From assembly GCA_963697705.1 (NCBI GenBank), contig CAVOPA010000015.1, positions 122,785 through 186,784 of the forward strand: DNA of 64,000 nt, given 5' to 3'. The notes beneath the pieces are model-generated. The model was not told where the DNA came from. It saw only the letters and a list, made by a program, of their open reading frames with translations, and searched no databases. Shown in pieces: positions 37,696 to 47,139 of this stretch (the first letter of the stretch is position 1; every line of letters starts with the position of its first letter). Both the position numbers and the translations under genes were made by a program. The stretch is from CAVUCH01 sp963697705 (GTDB taxonomy: Bacteria; Acidobacteriota; Vicinamibacteria; Vicinamibacterales; JAENWD01).

Positions 37696-40600
37696 CTCGC
37701 CCTCCACTCGGGTTCCTGCGGTACACGGCGCTGCTCACGGTAGCGTCCGTCGCGCTTTCGGTCGGGCAGGAGCGCGAGCGAGTCGTTCCTGCGGACGCGG
37801 ATGCACTGCTCGTCGCGGGGCTGTTTGACCAGGGCGAGGCGAGGGCCCGCGCCGACCTGGACACACTGCGTGCCTCGCAGGGGGACAACACCCGTGACGT
37901 GGCAACCGCCTCCGATGTTCTCGTGCGTGCGCTGGTGTTGAATGGTCGGGCGGCGCACGACGATACTCTCGTCCTTGCCAGGAGCGCGCTTCGAATCAAG
38001 GAAGCGCTCTACGGAACCGAGCGGGTTGAGCTCGTTCCCTCTCTGCTGAATCTTTGCGATGTACTCGACCGCCGCCGTCGAGTTCAACCAGGCCATCGCT
38101 GTCGCGCGGCGAGCCGTCAGCCTGAGCGAGCGAAGCGCCGGACCCGACAGCCGCGATGTCGCAACGGCGCTCTACCACTTGGGAAGCGCGCTGGCCAGTG
38201 CGCGCCGGGACGACGACGCCTTGAAGGTCCTGGAGCGAAGCGTTCAACTGAGAGAGCGGGCACTCGACAGGAATGATGTCGCCATCGCCAGGGCGCTGGA
38301 GGACCTCGGATTGGTACTGCAGCGGAAGGGCGACTACGCCCGGGCGGGTGCCGCGCTGCGGCGCGCCCGCGCAATCCAGGAGGCCGCGGACATCAATCAT
38401 CCGGCTTACGTGCGGACGTTGAACTTGATGGCCGACCAACTCTGGTTCGAGGGCCACCTGCTCGACTCACGGGATGTCTCGAAGCGGGCGGTCCAAGTCG
38501 CCGAGCGCACGCTCCGCCCTGACCACCCAACCGTGGCGCTGTCGCTCCGATTCCTTGCCGCTACGCTGGCCGTTCTCGGGGATCTCGGGCAGTCGCTGGA
38601 ACTGAAAATACGGGCTCTGTCAATCGCCGAGCGCAACTTCGGCCCAACTCACCCGTGACTGGCAGAGTATTTCCACAGCCTTGGGATTGCCGAGTTGGAC
38701 TACGGGGATTACCCCTCCGCCCGACTGCACTTTCAGCAGGCGCTGAGCATCTACAAAGCCAGATACGGTGAATGGCATGAGCTCGTCGCGACCGGCTCTT
38801 ACGTCATGGCGGAGGTCGATGCGCGCCTTGGCGATTACGACAGTGCGCAGCGGGAACAGCATCGAGCCGTGGCCATCTACTCCCGCATAGGCGGTCCGAA
38901 CCACCCATATGTCGCTATCGCACTGACTGAGCTCGCGACCGTGTATCTCGAACAGGGCCTGCCGGCTCGCGCGCTTCCTCTGCTGGAACGCGCGCTCGCG
39001 ATCCGGGAGAAGGCCCTCGGACCTGACCATCGTGACGTCGCACGGACGCTCGTCGACCTGGCGACAACGCTCATGGAGGTGAATCGGCCGGCTCGCGCGC
39101 AGGAGCTCGCGACGCGGGCCCTCCGCATCTCGGAACGGCTCGACGCGCCCGACGCGCCGGAGTACGCAACGATCCTGGCGCTCTATGCCAGGTTGCAGTC
39201 GAATCGCGGGGACAGCGCTGCCGCTCGGGACTACTACGAGAGGGCGCTGGCGATTCGGGCCAACGTGTTCGGCCCTTCACATCCTTTGTATGCCGAGGCA
39301 CAGTCGGGGTTGGCTTTCGCCCTGGCCGCCGTCGGAGACCGCGGCGCCGCCGTGCGTATGGCATCCATTGTCGAAGCCACCGGGCGGGATCACCTGCGCC
39401 TGATGCTTCGCTCGCTGCCTGAACGCCAGGCGCTGAACTACGCGGCGGCTCGCCCTCGAGGGTTGGATCTCATTCTGTCGCTTTCCGGGTCGCTGCCCGA
39501 AGCCGTCCCAATGGCGCTCGATGGATTGATCCGAAGTCGAGCACTTGTCCTCGACGAAATCGCGGCGCGACAGAGCGGCAGACGCGTCGCGAACGAAGGC
39601 ACCGATCCTCGGGGCGCGCTGACTTCCGCGCAGCAGCGGCTGGCCAACCTCATGGTTCGCGGGCCAGGCCCGATGTCGCCCGCGCAATATAAGGCCGTGA
39701 TGGAAGCTGCGCGTCGCGAAAGCGAGCTCGCGGAGCAGGCGCTGGCGAGAAGGAATGACGAGTTCAGAGCAGAGCGTCATCGCGGGGAAATCGGCTTGGA
39801 GGAGGTCACAGCCGTGCTCCCGGCCGACGGGGCGCTCGTGTCGTTTGCTCGTTACCAACGCACCGCGTTCGCCGCCGCCCCGGCCCCTGTGCGCACCATA
39901 CCCTCGTACGTCGCGTTGGTGCTGCGCCGTGACCAGCCAGCTGCGGTTGTACCGCTTGGCTCGGCGCAGAGCATCGACCGACAGGTGTCGCAGTGGAGAT
40001 CCGACATCTCCGCCGAGGCCGTGCCGTCTGCCCAGGCGCCGCCCGGACGGCCGGTCCACTCTTCGCGCGGATCCGGCGACGTCTTGCGACGGCGCGTGTG
40101 GGACCGTCTGACGGCATATCTGGGGGACGCCACACGAGTATTCATCGTGCCGGAGGGTGCGTTGAGTCTGGTGTCATTCGCCGCACTCCCTGTTGGTCAG
40201 CGATCGTACATCCTCGATACCGGCCGGGTGATTCACTATCTATCTGCGGAACGAGACCTGGTGCCGTGGCCCCAGATACCCGCGACGCGAGGCGGCCTCC
40301 TGGCCGTTGGCGGGCCTTCGTTCGACGACGGCAGCCTGTTCCGTATCCGTGCCAAACGAAGCCTCTCGTCTAGCGTATCGAAGCTGCCGCCGATGCGCGG
40401 TGGAGATGCGCAGGCGTGCGGCAGTCTTCAATCGGCCTCGTTCCAGCCGCTCAACGGCACCCTTCAGGAAGTGCGCGACCTCTCTGGCTTCTGGCGGGGC
40501 AACCCAGCGACTGAATCCGAGCCCGTGCGCGTCCTCACGGGCCACGATGCGAGCGAAGCCGGATTCAAACGGGACGCCGCAGGGAGCCGCGTCCTGCATC

Positions 40601-41139
40601 TGGCCACGCATGGCTTCTTTCTGAGCGGGAGGTGCTCGGAGGGACCGAGTGGCACACGCGCGGTCGGTGGCCTGTCGAATGGTGGGGGCACGCCACCCCT
40701 CGATAACCCGCTGCTTCTCTCCGGCCTCGCACTGGCCGGCGCCAACCGCCGCGCGTCGGCGGGGCCGGACGAAGAGGACGGTATCCTCACGGCTGAAGAA
40801 GTGGCCTCGCTCAACCTGGAGGGCGTCGAGTGGGCGGTGCTCTCTGCCTGCGACACCGGCGTCGGCGAGATCAAAGCCGGCGAAGGGGTGTTCGGTCTGC
40901 GCCGCGCCTTCCAGGTCGCCGGCGCGCGCACCGTCGTCATGAGCCTGTGGTCCGTGGATGACCAGGCCGCGCGAGCGTGGATGCGGGCATTGTATGAAGG
41001 GCGCTTCCAGAAGCAGCTCAGCACTGCCGACGCCGTGCACGCCGCAAGTCTCGCAGTCCTGGCGGCTCGACGAGCGAAGCACCAAAACACCTACCCGTTC
41101 TACTGGGCCGGGTTCGTCGCTGCCGGCGATTGGCGCTGA
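37692..41139 (+). CDS. Secreted TPR-CHAT protease (two frame lesions)
   Basis: It starts with GTG at 37692 and has a signal peptide (FLRYTALLTVASVALSVG). A long TPR array follows, for example ALASARRDDDALKVLERSVQL and ALTELATVYLEQGLPARALP. The C-terminal CHAT domain has the His in VLHLATHGFF (40609-40611) and the Cys in AVLSACDTGVGEI (40849-40851). It ends with NTYPFYWAGFVAAGDW. The frame shifts near 38050, and a TGA occurs at 38656-38658. Two compensating one-base errors around it would restore THPVTAEYF. From 38659 to 41139 the frame is clean. CHAT is a caspase-clan cysteine protease. It is translationally coupled to the repeat protein. Confidence 0.85.
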
Positions 41140-41430
41140 GGCGACCGACGCCTCGGCTTCGTATTCCCGCTGCTCCCGCGGCGTTGATCCGCTCCCTAGA
41201 TATTCCCGCCGCCGCGTTCTCGTCGTCTTCGCGCTCATTTGCCAACGTCGCCGCAGCAACGTTTGGATGACGGCTTCCCCCGGCCGGGAAGTGCCAATCC
41301 ACCCTCCCACCTCCCCGCGCCGCCGACGTCACGAGCTGGCTCAGCCAAGCTAGGCAACCTCTCGCGCGCGAATGGAACGAGGGTGGGGCGCTCGGCAGGT
41401 CGTCGAGCCTATGCTGGGGTCGCTGCGGGT
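41140..41430. other. Intergenic, nothing recognised
   Basis: A spacer between the CHAT gene and a permease fragment. No coding, RNA or repeat signal was seen. Confidence 0.4.
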
Positions 41431-41640
41431 CTACTCATGTCGAAGGGCCTGCATCGGCTCGACCCGCGCGGCGCGCAGTGCCGGCACGAGGCACGCGGCA
41501 ACCCCGACACACGCAATCACGGACGCCGTCACGGCCATCATCACGGGGTCGAACGTCGACTGCTGCCAGATCCAGTTGGTGAGCAGCCGGTTCGTACCCA
41601 AGCTCGCCACCGCGCCGAGGATCGCACCGACCGCGAGCAG
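41431..41640 (-). pseudogene. FtsX/MacB-like ABC permease C-terminal fragment
   Basis: RLLAVGAILGAVASLGTNRL, then LLTNWIWQQSTFDPVMMAV and CLVPALRAARVEPMQALRHE, ends at the stop 41431-41433. This is the last transmembrane pair and the typical terminal A-x-R-V-P/E-P-x-x-A-L-R motif of MacB-type permeases. About 70 residues remain and the rest of the gene is absent. Confidence 0.75.
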
Positions 41641-41759
41641 GCGCGCGCCTGGAGGGCCTGGACGTATCGCGATGAATCACTGATGGGACTCCGCTATGTT
41701 CGTGCTCCGTGTGGCCCCTCGGTTGCCGATGATATATTGCGGTCTAAGCTTGGAGCAGC

Positions 41760-42179
41760 ATGATGCGGTGGACCCTTGTGCCATTGGCGATCGCGGGCGC
41801 GATCCTCGTGCTTCAATCTCCGATTCAGGCACAGACCGACAACTCAGACTTGCCAGTGTCGGTAGAGCGGATTCGCGCAGCGCTGAAACAACCGCCGCCG
41901 CTCCTGCAGATTCCTGCGCAGTCAGGCGACACGCCGACATTCCGTGTCGAAGTCCGGGCACCGCTTTCTGTTCTGCAGCCCATCGAAGACACGCCATTCG
42001 ACCCCACCTTCGGATTGCCGTCAGTTGGGGAACTGTTGATGGACGGCGTCGAAAAGATCGGATCGGCCGTTGTCGATTACAAGCGCCGCCGCGCTGAGCG
42101 TCGAGCACGGAAGGAGGTGGACGATGCGCTCGCGGCGTTCTGCGCGGTGCACGAGTGCTCACTGCCTGCCAGCAGGTAA
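41760..42179 (+). CDS. Small secreted protein of unknown function
   Basis: This is a 139-residue protein with a signal peptide (WTLVPLAIAGAILVLQSPIQ). The mature part starts QTDNSDLPVSVERIRAAL and carries proline-rich LLQIPAQSGDTPTFRVEVRA. It ends with a basic helix (DYKRRRAERRARKEVDDAL) and a Cys pair in AAFCAVHECSLPA. I cannot name the family. The segment 41831-41877, coding for QTDNSDLPVSVERIR, is copied in inverted orientation just after the gene. Confidence 0.65.
   Translation: MMRWTLVPLAIAGAILVLQSPIQAQTDNSDLPVSVERIRAALKQPPPLLQIPAQSGDTPTFRVEVRAPLSVLQPIEDTPFDPTFGLPSVGELLMDGVEKIGSAVVDYKRRRAERRARKEVDDALAAFCAVHECSLPASR
41831..41877 (+). repeat. Inverted repeat, left arm (47 bp)
   Basis: It matches the reverse complement of 42184-42230 at 46 of 47 positions. 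It lies inside the secreted-protein gene just after the signal peptide. The spacer is 306 bp. Confidence 0.9.
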
Positions 42180-42183
42180 CGCT

Positions 42184-42230
42184 CGCGAATCCGTTCTACC
42201 GACACTGGCAAGTCTGAGTTGTCGGTCTGT
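42184..42230 (-). repeat. Inverted repeat, right arm (47 bp)
   Basis: Reverse-complement copy of 41831-41877. It begins 4 bp after the stop of the secreted-protein gene. On the minus strand it encodes the same peptide QTDNSDLPVSVERIR in an open frame. Confidence 0.9.
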
Positions 42231-42317
42231 GACTGGTGGGTGACAACACAAGGGAGCACCGGATTTAAGGCGAGCCGCCTGACACGGCGAAGGGGGACTG
42301 TCACGTGACTCCGGTGA

Positions 42318-42410
42318 CAACTTATACAGCTGCTCCATCGTGGCGCTCGACGCGACGACCGGAGCCCGCAGCTGGCACTTCCAGTTCACGCCGCGGCCGA
42401 GGAACAACAC
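42318..42410 (+). pseudogene. PQQ-dependent dehydrogenase fragment
   Basis: CSIVALDATTGARSWHFQFT is the propeller-blade motif of quinoprotein alcohol dehydrogenases (ALDA-TG-x-WHFQ). Only about 25-30 residues are left, with no flanking domain. Confidence 0.55.
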
Positions 42411-42440
42411 GCGGACGCCGGCATCTACCGCCCCCGGGAT

Positions 42441-43547
42441 TCAGAAGCTCCCAAGCAGCTGCCACTCGACGACCTTCGGACTCGCGTTCCAGCCGGAGTC
42501 CCAGGCCGAGATGACGTGGAGCTTGAAGTATTTCGCGCGGACCGGCTCGAACTTGAACTCCTGCCAGGGCGAGGGGTAGAGGCGGACGTTCTGCGTCTGA
42601 AATCGGCCGATCGTCTCAAAGGCCCCGAGCGGCGCGTCGTTGCCCGCGAGCAGCTCGAATTCCTTGATGTTCAGCCCGCTCGTGTCGGTCACCAACATCA
42701 GGAACGTGTCGAACGTGGCTGCCTGCTCCTCCTTGAACGCGTAGACCGCGTCTCCGCTCCCGGCCTGAATGTACTGCCAGTTGGTGGTGTCGTCGTCGAT
42801 CGCGGACCGCCATGAATCGTTCGGGGCTGCCTTCAGGTGTCCGCCGTTCGCGGAGGACAGCAGGTTGATGCGCCCCTTCGACGACGCGGCAGGCGAGCGA
42901 GCAGCCGCACCTCCCGTCGTGGGGGTGCCCCCGGGGACGCCTCCTGCGTGAGCCCCCGCAGACGCGCTCGCCGTACCGGAAAGCTTGCCACTCGAGGCGC
43001 CGCCGGACGTGCCGTCGCGAGCGGTGATGACATAGACGAGTCCAGCGCCCGCAATGAACGCTCCGAGCACGGAAAGCCATGCAGGTACGCGTCTCTGCGC
43101 CGGCCTGCCCGCGGCGGCGCCCTTCACTCCTGGCGCCTCGATCCGGCGTGTGTCCGACTCGATCAGCCCCGCGAGCGTTTCGACGAGCTGCTGCAGCTCA
43201 GGGTGAGTGCGCTCGCCGTGCCAGGCGGTCAGGTCGGCAGCCTCGAGGCGCCGGAACTCGAGCGGGATGGTTACGGGCGCTATGAGCGCCGGCACGAGCG
43301 CGCCGCGCTCCGCCGCCGCCGACGCCTCGGTCCGGACCCAGCGGGACTTCACCGACTCCGCGGACCACAGCACGACGACCGAGCGCGCGGACGTGAGGGC
43401 CTCCTCGATCACGTCGTCGAACGTGCGTCCCGGCGGAATGTCGCGGTCCCACCAGACCGACCATGCGTGGGCTTCCAGTGCCGATGCCAGCTCCGCCGCG
43501 CGGGGCCGGTCGCCCTTCGCGTAGCTGATAAAGACGTCGTGAGCCAT
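42441..43547 (-). CDS. TIR domain - membrane span - discoidin (F5/8 type C) protein
   Basis: This is a 368-residue protein starting at ATG 43547 (MAHDVFISYAKGD). The TIR domain (about 1-135) shows VFISYAKGDRPRAAELASAL, then SVWWDRDIPPGRTFDDVIEE and SARSVVVLWSAESVKSRWVR. A single membrane span follows (WLSVLGAFIAGAGLVYVIT, about 180-198), then a Ser/Gly/Ala linker. A beta-sandwich of the discoidin/F5-8C kind comes last: INLLSSANGGHLKAAPNDSW, then TFLMLVTDTSGLNIKEFELL and YFKLHVISAWDSGWN. The layout puts TIR inside and the lectin-like domain outside. A frame extending to 43664 has no homology. Confidence 0.85.
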   Translation of the reverse strand: MAHDVFISYAKGDRPRAAELASALEAHAWSVWWDRDIPPGRTFDDVIEEALTSARSVVVLWSAESVKSRWVRTEASAAAERGALVPALIAPVTIPLEFRRLEAADLTAWHGERTHPELQQLVETLAGLIESDTRRIEAPGVKGAAAGRPAQRRVPAWLSVLGAFIAGAGLVYVITARDGTSGGASSGKLSGTASASAGAHAGGVPGGTPTTGGAAARSPAASSKGRINLLSSANGGHLKAAPNDSWRSAIDDDTTNWQYIQAGSGDAVYAFKEEQAATFDTFLMLVTDTSGLNIKEFELLAGNDAPLGAFETIGRFQTQNVRLYPSPWQEFKFEPVRAKYFKLHVISAWDSGWNASPKVVEWQLLGSF

Positions 43548-43779
43548 GGGGTGTGACGGAACCATCCGATTCACGAGCCGTGGCGGTGGGTCGTGATCGC
43601 GCTGCGAACTCCGGTGCAGGTGATTTCCCCCCGGGCGACGGCGAGTGAGCGGATCCGCACGCATTGACCTCCGTGGATGCGCGATCGTACACCAGCCTGG
43701 GTCGGATCACGTTGCAGCGTCGGCCTCGTCGCACCGAGGACCGCACCGGGTGCATCGGTCTCGGCAGCCGCTCATCGCC

Positions 43780-43870
43780 GACCACGCGGCGGCGGCCGCG
43801 TCCCGTGCTCGAAGGCGAGCCCTCGACGTGATCGAACTCCGCCGTGGTGTTCGTCGCGAGCGTGACGTGC
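43780..43870 (-). pseudogene. Tiny VapC-like PIN remnant
   Basis: GTHVTLATNTTAEFDHVEG resembles the C-terminal VTNNTxEFxRV motif of VapC toxins. About 30 codons remain, with no start and no partner. Confidence 0.35.
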
Positions 43871-43922
43871 GTGCCCGACCATGCGCCGGAAGCGGCGTCT
43901 GGCGTTTACGTGTGTGGCGGCC

Positions 43923-44315
43923 TCAACGGCGCGCAGACACGAAAGGCCGCCCGGCCGCGGCCTCACGCACCGCAACGGGAAGGTCGCATTGCAGCCGCTG
44001 CTTGACCACGTACCCGAGGGCTCCAACGGCTTTGGCCGCGAGCACGAAGGCTTCCTCGTCGTGCACGGTCAGGAAGACGATCGCGGCAATCGAACCATCG
44101 CGGCGCAGCCGCGCCGCCAGTTCGAGACCGGTGATCCCCGGCATCGAGATGTCGAGCACGATGACGTCCGGCTGCAAGGCCGCCGCGGCGCGGAGTGCCG
44201 CGCAGCCGTCTTGCGCGGTACCGACGACGGCGCAGCCGGGGATCAACACCGCTCCCGCACGAGCGAGCATCGCGTCGTTGTCGTCGACCAGGAGGACGCG
44301 AATCGCGTCAGACAA
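43923..44315 (-). CDS. Single-domain response regulator (receiver only)
   Basis: This is a 130-residue receiver domain with acidic pocket DD in RVLLVDDNDAML, phospho-acceptor D in DVIVLDISMPGITG, T in IVFLTVHDEEAF and K in GYVVKQRL. No output domain follows; the gene ends soon after the fold (REAAAGRPFVSARR). Its ATG overlaps the end of the upstream NarL-type regulator by 8 nt, so the two are coupled. It may act as a phosphate sink, an intermediate, or by protein contact. Confidence 0.9.
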   Translation of the reverse strand: MSDAIRVLLVDDNDAMLARAGAVLIPGCAVVGTAQDGCAALRAAAALQPDVIVLDISMPGITGLELAARLRRDGSIAAIVFLTVHDEEAFVLAAKAVGALGYVVKQRLQCDLPVAVREAAAGRPFVSARR

Positions 44316-44937
44316 TGTGGTTCTTGACGGCGTACTGGATGAGCTCAGCAGTCGACTTCACGTTGAGCTGCTTCATCATCTCGTATTTGTGAAACGCCAC
44401 CGTGCGCGGTGTGATGTCGAGCAGCGCCGCCACTTCCTTCATGGAGTGCCCCTCGGCGAGCAGCTGCAGGAGCTCGCGCTGGCGTGGCGTCAGCGTCGCA
44501 GCCGGTCGGGGCTCGCCGCGGTGCAGCAGCGATCCCACGAGATCGGCCGTGATCAGGGGCGTGATGTACGACCGTCCCTGCATCACCTCGCGGATGGCCG
44601 TGGACAGCTCAGAGGCCGCGGAGCGTTTGAGCAGGTACGCGGAGGCCCCCGCACGGAAAGCCTCCGCCGCGAGGTCGGGGTCCTCGTTCATGGTCAGGAA
44701 CACCAGCTTGATGTGCGGTGATCGCCGCTTGATCTGGCGTGCGGCCTCGAGGCCGTTCAAGAGCGGCATTGAAATGTCGAGCACGATGAGATCGGGCTTC
44801 AGGGTCTCGGCTGCGGCAACCAGCGCTCGTCCGTCGTTCACCTGTCCCACGATGTCCGAGTCGGGCGCCAGCAGCTTCTCGAACGCGCCGAGGATCAATG
44901 CGTGATCGTCGGCCAGCAGGACTCGAGGTCGCGTCAT
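44308..44937 (-). CDS. NarL/FixJ-family response regulator
   Basis: This is a 209-residue regulator. The receiver domain has DD in RVLLADDHALILG, acceptor D in DLIVLDISMPLLNGLE, T in LVFLTMNEDPD and K in AYLLKRSA. The LuxR-type HTH is LTPRQRELLQLLAEGHSMKE, then VAALLDITPRTVAFHKYEMM. It is the likely partner of the histidine kinase at 45160-46992, which ends 222 bp upstream on the same strand. Confidence 0.93.
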   Translation of the reverse strand: MTRPRVLLADDHALILGAFEKLLAPDSDIVGQVNDGRALVAAAETLKPDLIVLDISMPLLNGLEAARQIKRRSPHIKLVFLTMNEDPDLAAEAFRAGASAYLLKRSAASELSTAIREVMQGRSYITPLITADLVGSLLHRGEPRPAATLTPRQRELLQLLAEGHSMKEVAALLDITPRTVAFHKYEMMKQLNVKSTAELIQYAVKNHIV

Positions 44938-45159
44938 CAGGCTTACTGTACCCCGAGCCCCGCGCTCAGCGCCCGACGCCAGTGCCTGAAGTCCGTCTCA
45001 GCGTAGCAACCCGGCAGCCCGCCGCCTATGCGGAATCGGCACTGGCGGCCCACCCGCCGCCTTCGGTTTGGACGGCCGCCGTTGCCGACCGTGCAGGGCC
45101 GTGCGATTGAAGGCACCGGGCCGGAGAGCACAGGCCACCGGCCGCGCCCCACTCGCAAG

Positions 45160-46992
45160 TCAGCTGAGTTCCGCCGTGATCGAGTCGGTCAACGTTCGCT
45201 GGACGACGTGCGCCGGCACACTGGCTTCGACTCGCGTCCCCTCGCCGGGCCTGGAGTGGACCACGACGCTGCCACCGACGCCCTCGAGCCGTTCGGACAT
45301 GCTGACCAGGCCGAGGCCGCTGCCCCACGCTCGTTCCACGTCGAACCCGGCGCCGTCGTCGACGATGGTCATCGTGAGCTCGTGCGCGGACCAGCGCAGA
45401 TCGAGCGAGATCTGTCGTGCACCGCTGTACTTGAGCGCGTTCTGGAGGGCTTCCTGCGCCACGCGGAAGAGGCACAGGGTCAGCTCCTGCGGCAGCGCCG
45501 ACGGCACACCGTCGTAGGCGAAGGTGATCGCGACGTCGGAACGGGACAACTCGTGCCGGAGGCCGTCCAGCGCGGCCACGAGCCCAATCAACCGCAGCTT
45601 CGCCGGGTGCAGCCGATGCGACAGGTCGTGGACGCTCCTGGCAATGCTCGTCGCGCGGTCGCGCGCGTCGGTGGCCAGCAGCCGTGCGTCGGCGTCGATC
45701 GACCCGCTCAACTGCTCGAGATCGATCTCGAGGAGCGCCACCTGTTGGCTGATGTCGTCGTGCAGCTCACGGGCGATCCGCGATCGTTCCGTGTCCTGCG
45801 CCTGCAGCAGCCGTGCGCCGAGGTCACGGATCCGCTCGTAGCTGTTCTGGAGGTCGGCTTCTCGCCACCGCAGCTCCGACTCGACCCTACGGCGCTTCTT
45901 GCTCTGGAGGAGGAGTCCCGCGATGAGGAGGGTCTGCGTAATTACGACCACAGCCGCGATGAGGATGTAGATGCCATACAGATCCCACGCGGAAGGCTCG
46001 CGGAATTTGACGATCGTGCCGGCCGGCAGCCGCGACTCCTCGATACGCCACCGGCGCATCTGCCGCGAGTCGACCTGCAGCACGTTCAGGTTCGGCGAGC
46101 TGACCGGGACAGCGTCGGCGCGCTCGCCGTGAAGCACCCGGAGGGCCTGCCGGGCGATGGCTTGCGCCTGCAGAACGTGGCTCTTCAGGCTTCCTCCGAC
46201 GATCCCGTGGTCCATCGCCGATTCGACCCAGGAGTAGGTCGGGGCGTTGGCCCTCGCTGCAAGGCGATCGAGGTATGCAATCGGGTGGAAGATCCTGCCT
46301 GCACCGTCCTTGTCCACGACTACGTAGTACACGATGGAGTGCGAGGGGAGCGTTGCGAGACGCGCGTCGAGCTCTTTCGTCGGTAAACCGGTCAGATAGG
46401 CCACCGTGAGCCGGGGCTCGAACCGCGCGAACTGCGCGCGCGCGAGCGATTCATACGATCGGTCGCCGCTCCCCGCGCCGAGGATGACGAACACGTGGCG
46501 GAGGTCCGGCTGGAGCGCCAACGCGAGGTCGACGGAGCCGCTGAAGTCCACGGGCCCGAACACGCCCGTGGAGTTCTCGATGCGCGCCGTGCCTGGAGCG
46601 CTGGCAAAGAAGACGACCGGCGTGCCCGGGAACAGCCGATCGCGATTGACCCTGAGAAACTGGAGGGCGAGGTCTTGCATCGCGATGATGAGGTCGAATC
46701 GCTTCCCGGCATACTTCGAGCGGATGAAATCCTGGAACGCCGACTCGTACACCAGGTCGGGGAAGCGCCCGGGGTCCAGGTACTCGGCGTAATAATCGAG
46801 CCCCTCGGGCAGCCCATCCTCGAGGAGGCCCGGCAGCTCGCGTTCGCCGACGATCGCCACTTGCGAGTCGCGCCTGTTTGCATAGAGGACGAGCACCGAC
46901 TTCTGTTCCGTCGCTCGCAGATCGACGGTCGAGCCGATCGCAATGGCGGCCAGCAGCGCGAACAGCCACCGCCGGATCGACCGGACACGCAC
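45160..46992 (-). CDS. Sensor histidine kinase (HisKA_3) with ABC-type ligand-binding sensor
   Basis: This is a 610-residue membrane kinase. A signal anchor (RRWLFALLAAIAIGSTVDL) leads to a periplasmic region resembling ABC-transporter substrate-binding sensors: VLVLYANRRDSQVAIVGERE, then GTPVVFFASAPGTARIENST and YVFVILG-like strands. A membrane span follows (YGIYILIAAVVVITQTLLIA). The HisKA_3 H-box is ERSRIARELHDDISQQVALL. The ATPase domain has ALQNALKYSGA and VDDGAGFD. GTG at 46992 is preferred because it puts the signal anchor near the N-terminus. The frame is open further, to 47112, through a REP element. It likely phosphorylates the NarL-type regulator downstream. Confidence 0.88.
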   Translation of the reverse strand: MRVRSIRRWLFALLAAIAIGSTVDLRATEQKSVLVLYANRRDSQVAIVGERELPGLLEDGLPEGLDYYAEYLDPGRFPDLVYESAFQDFIRSKYAGKRFDLIIAMQDLALQFLRVNRDRLFPGTPVVFFASAPGTARIENSTGVFGPVDFSGSVDLALALQPDLRHVFVILGAGSGDRSYESLARAQFARFEPRLTVAYLTGLPTKELDARLATLPSHSIVYYVVVDKDGAGRIFHPIAYLDRLAARANAPTYSWVESAMDHGIVGGSLKSHVLQAQAIARQALRVLHGERADAVPVSSPNLNVLQVDSRQMRRWRIEESRLPAGTIVKFREPSAWDLYGIYILIAAVVVITQTLLIAGLLLQSKKRRRVESELRWREADLQNSYERIRDLGARLLQAQDTERSRIARELHDDISQQVALLEIDLEQLSGSIDADARLLATDARDRATSIARSVHDLSHRLHPAKLRLIGLVAALDGLRHELSRSDVAITFAYDGVPSALPQELTLCLFRVAQEALQNALKYSGARQISLDLRWSAHELTMTIVDDGAGFDVERAWGSGLGLVSMSERLEGVGGSVVVHSRPGEGTRVEASVPAHVVQRTLTDSITAELS

Positions 46993-47045
46993 GTCATCCC
47001 TGCGGCGATGAGACCCAGTGCTGGCTTCTGTTGTCACCGCATTGC

Positions 47046-47111
47046 TGTGGGGCAGGGCTTCAGCCCTGCAAAAATCGGCACGCGCAAGCAGGCCCGAAGG
47101 CCTGCCCCACA
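47046..47111. repeat. REP-like double hairpin
   Basis: The outer arms TGTGGGGCAGG and CCTGCCCCACA pair. Inside are two hairpins: GCAGGGC-TTCA-GCCCTGC (47052-47069) and GCAGGCC-CGAA-GGCCTGC (47088-47105). The layout resembles paired REP elements. It sits between the TonB receptor and the histidine kinase. Confidence 0.75.
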
Positions 47112-47139
47112 TGGCTGCACGAGTGAATCGCCGAGGCGA

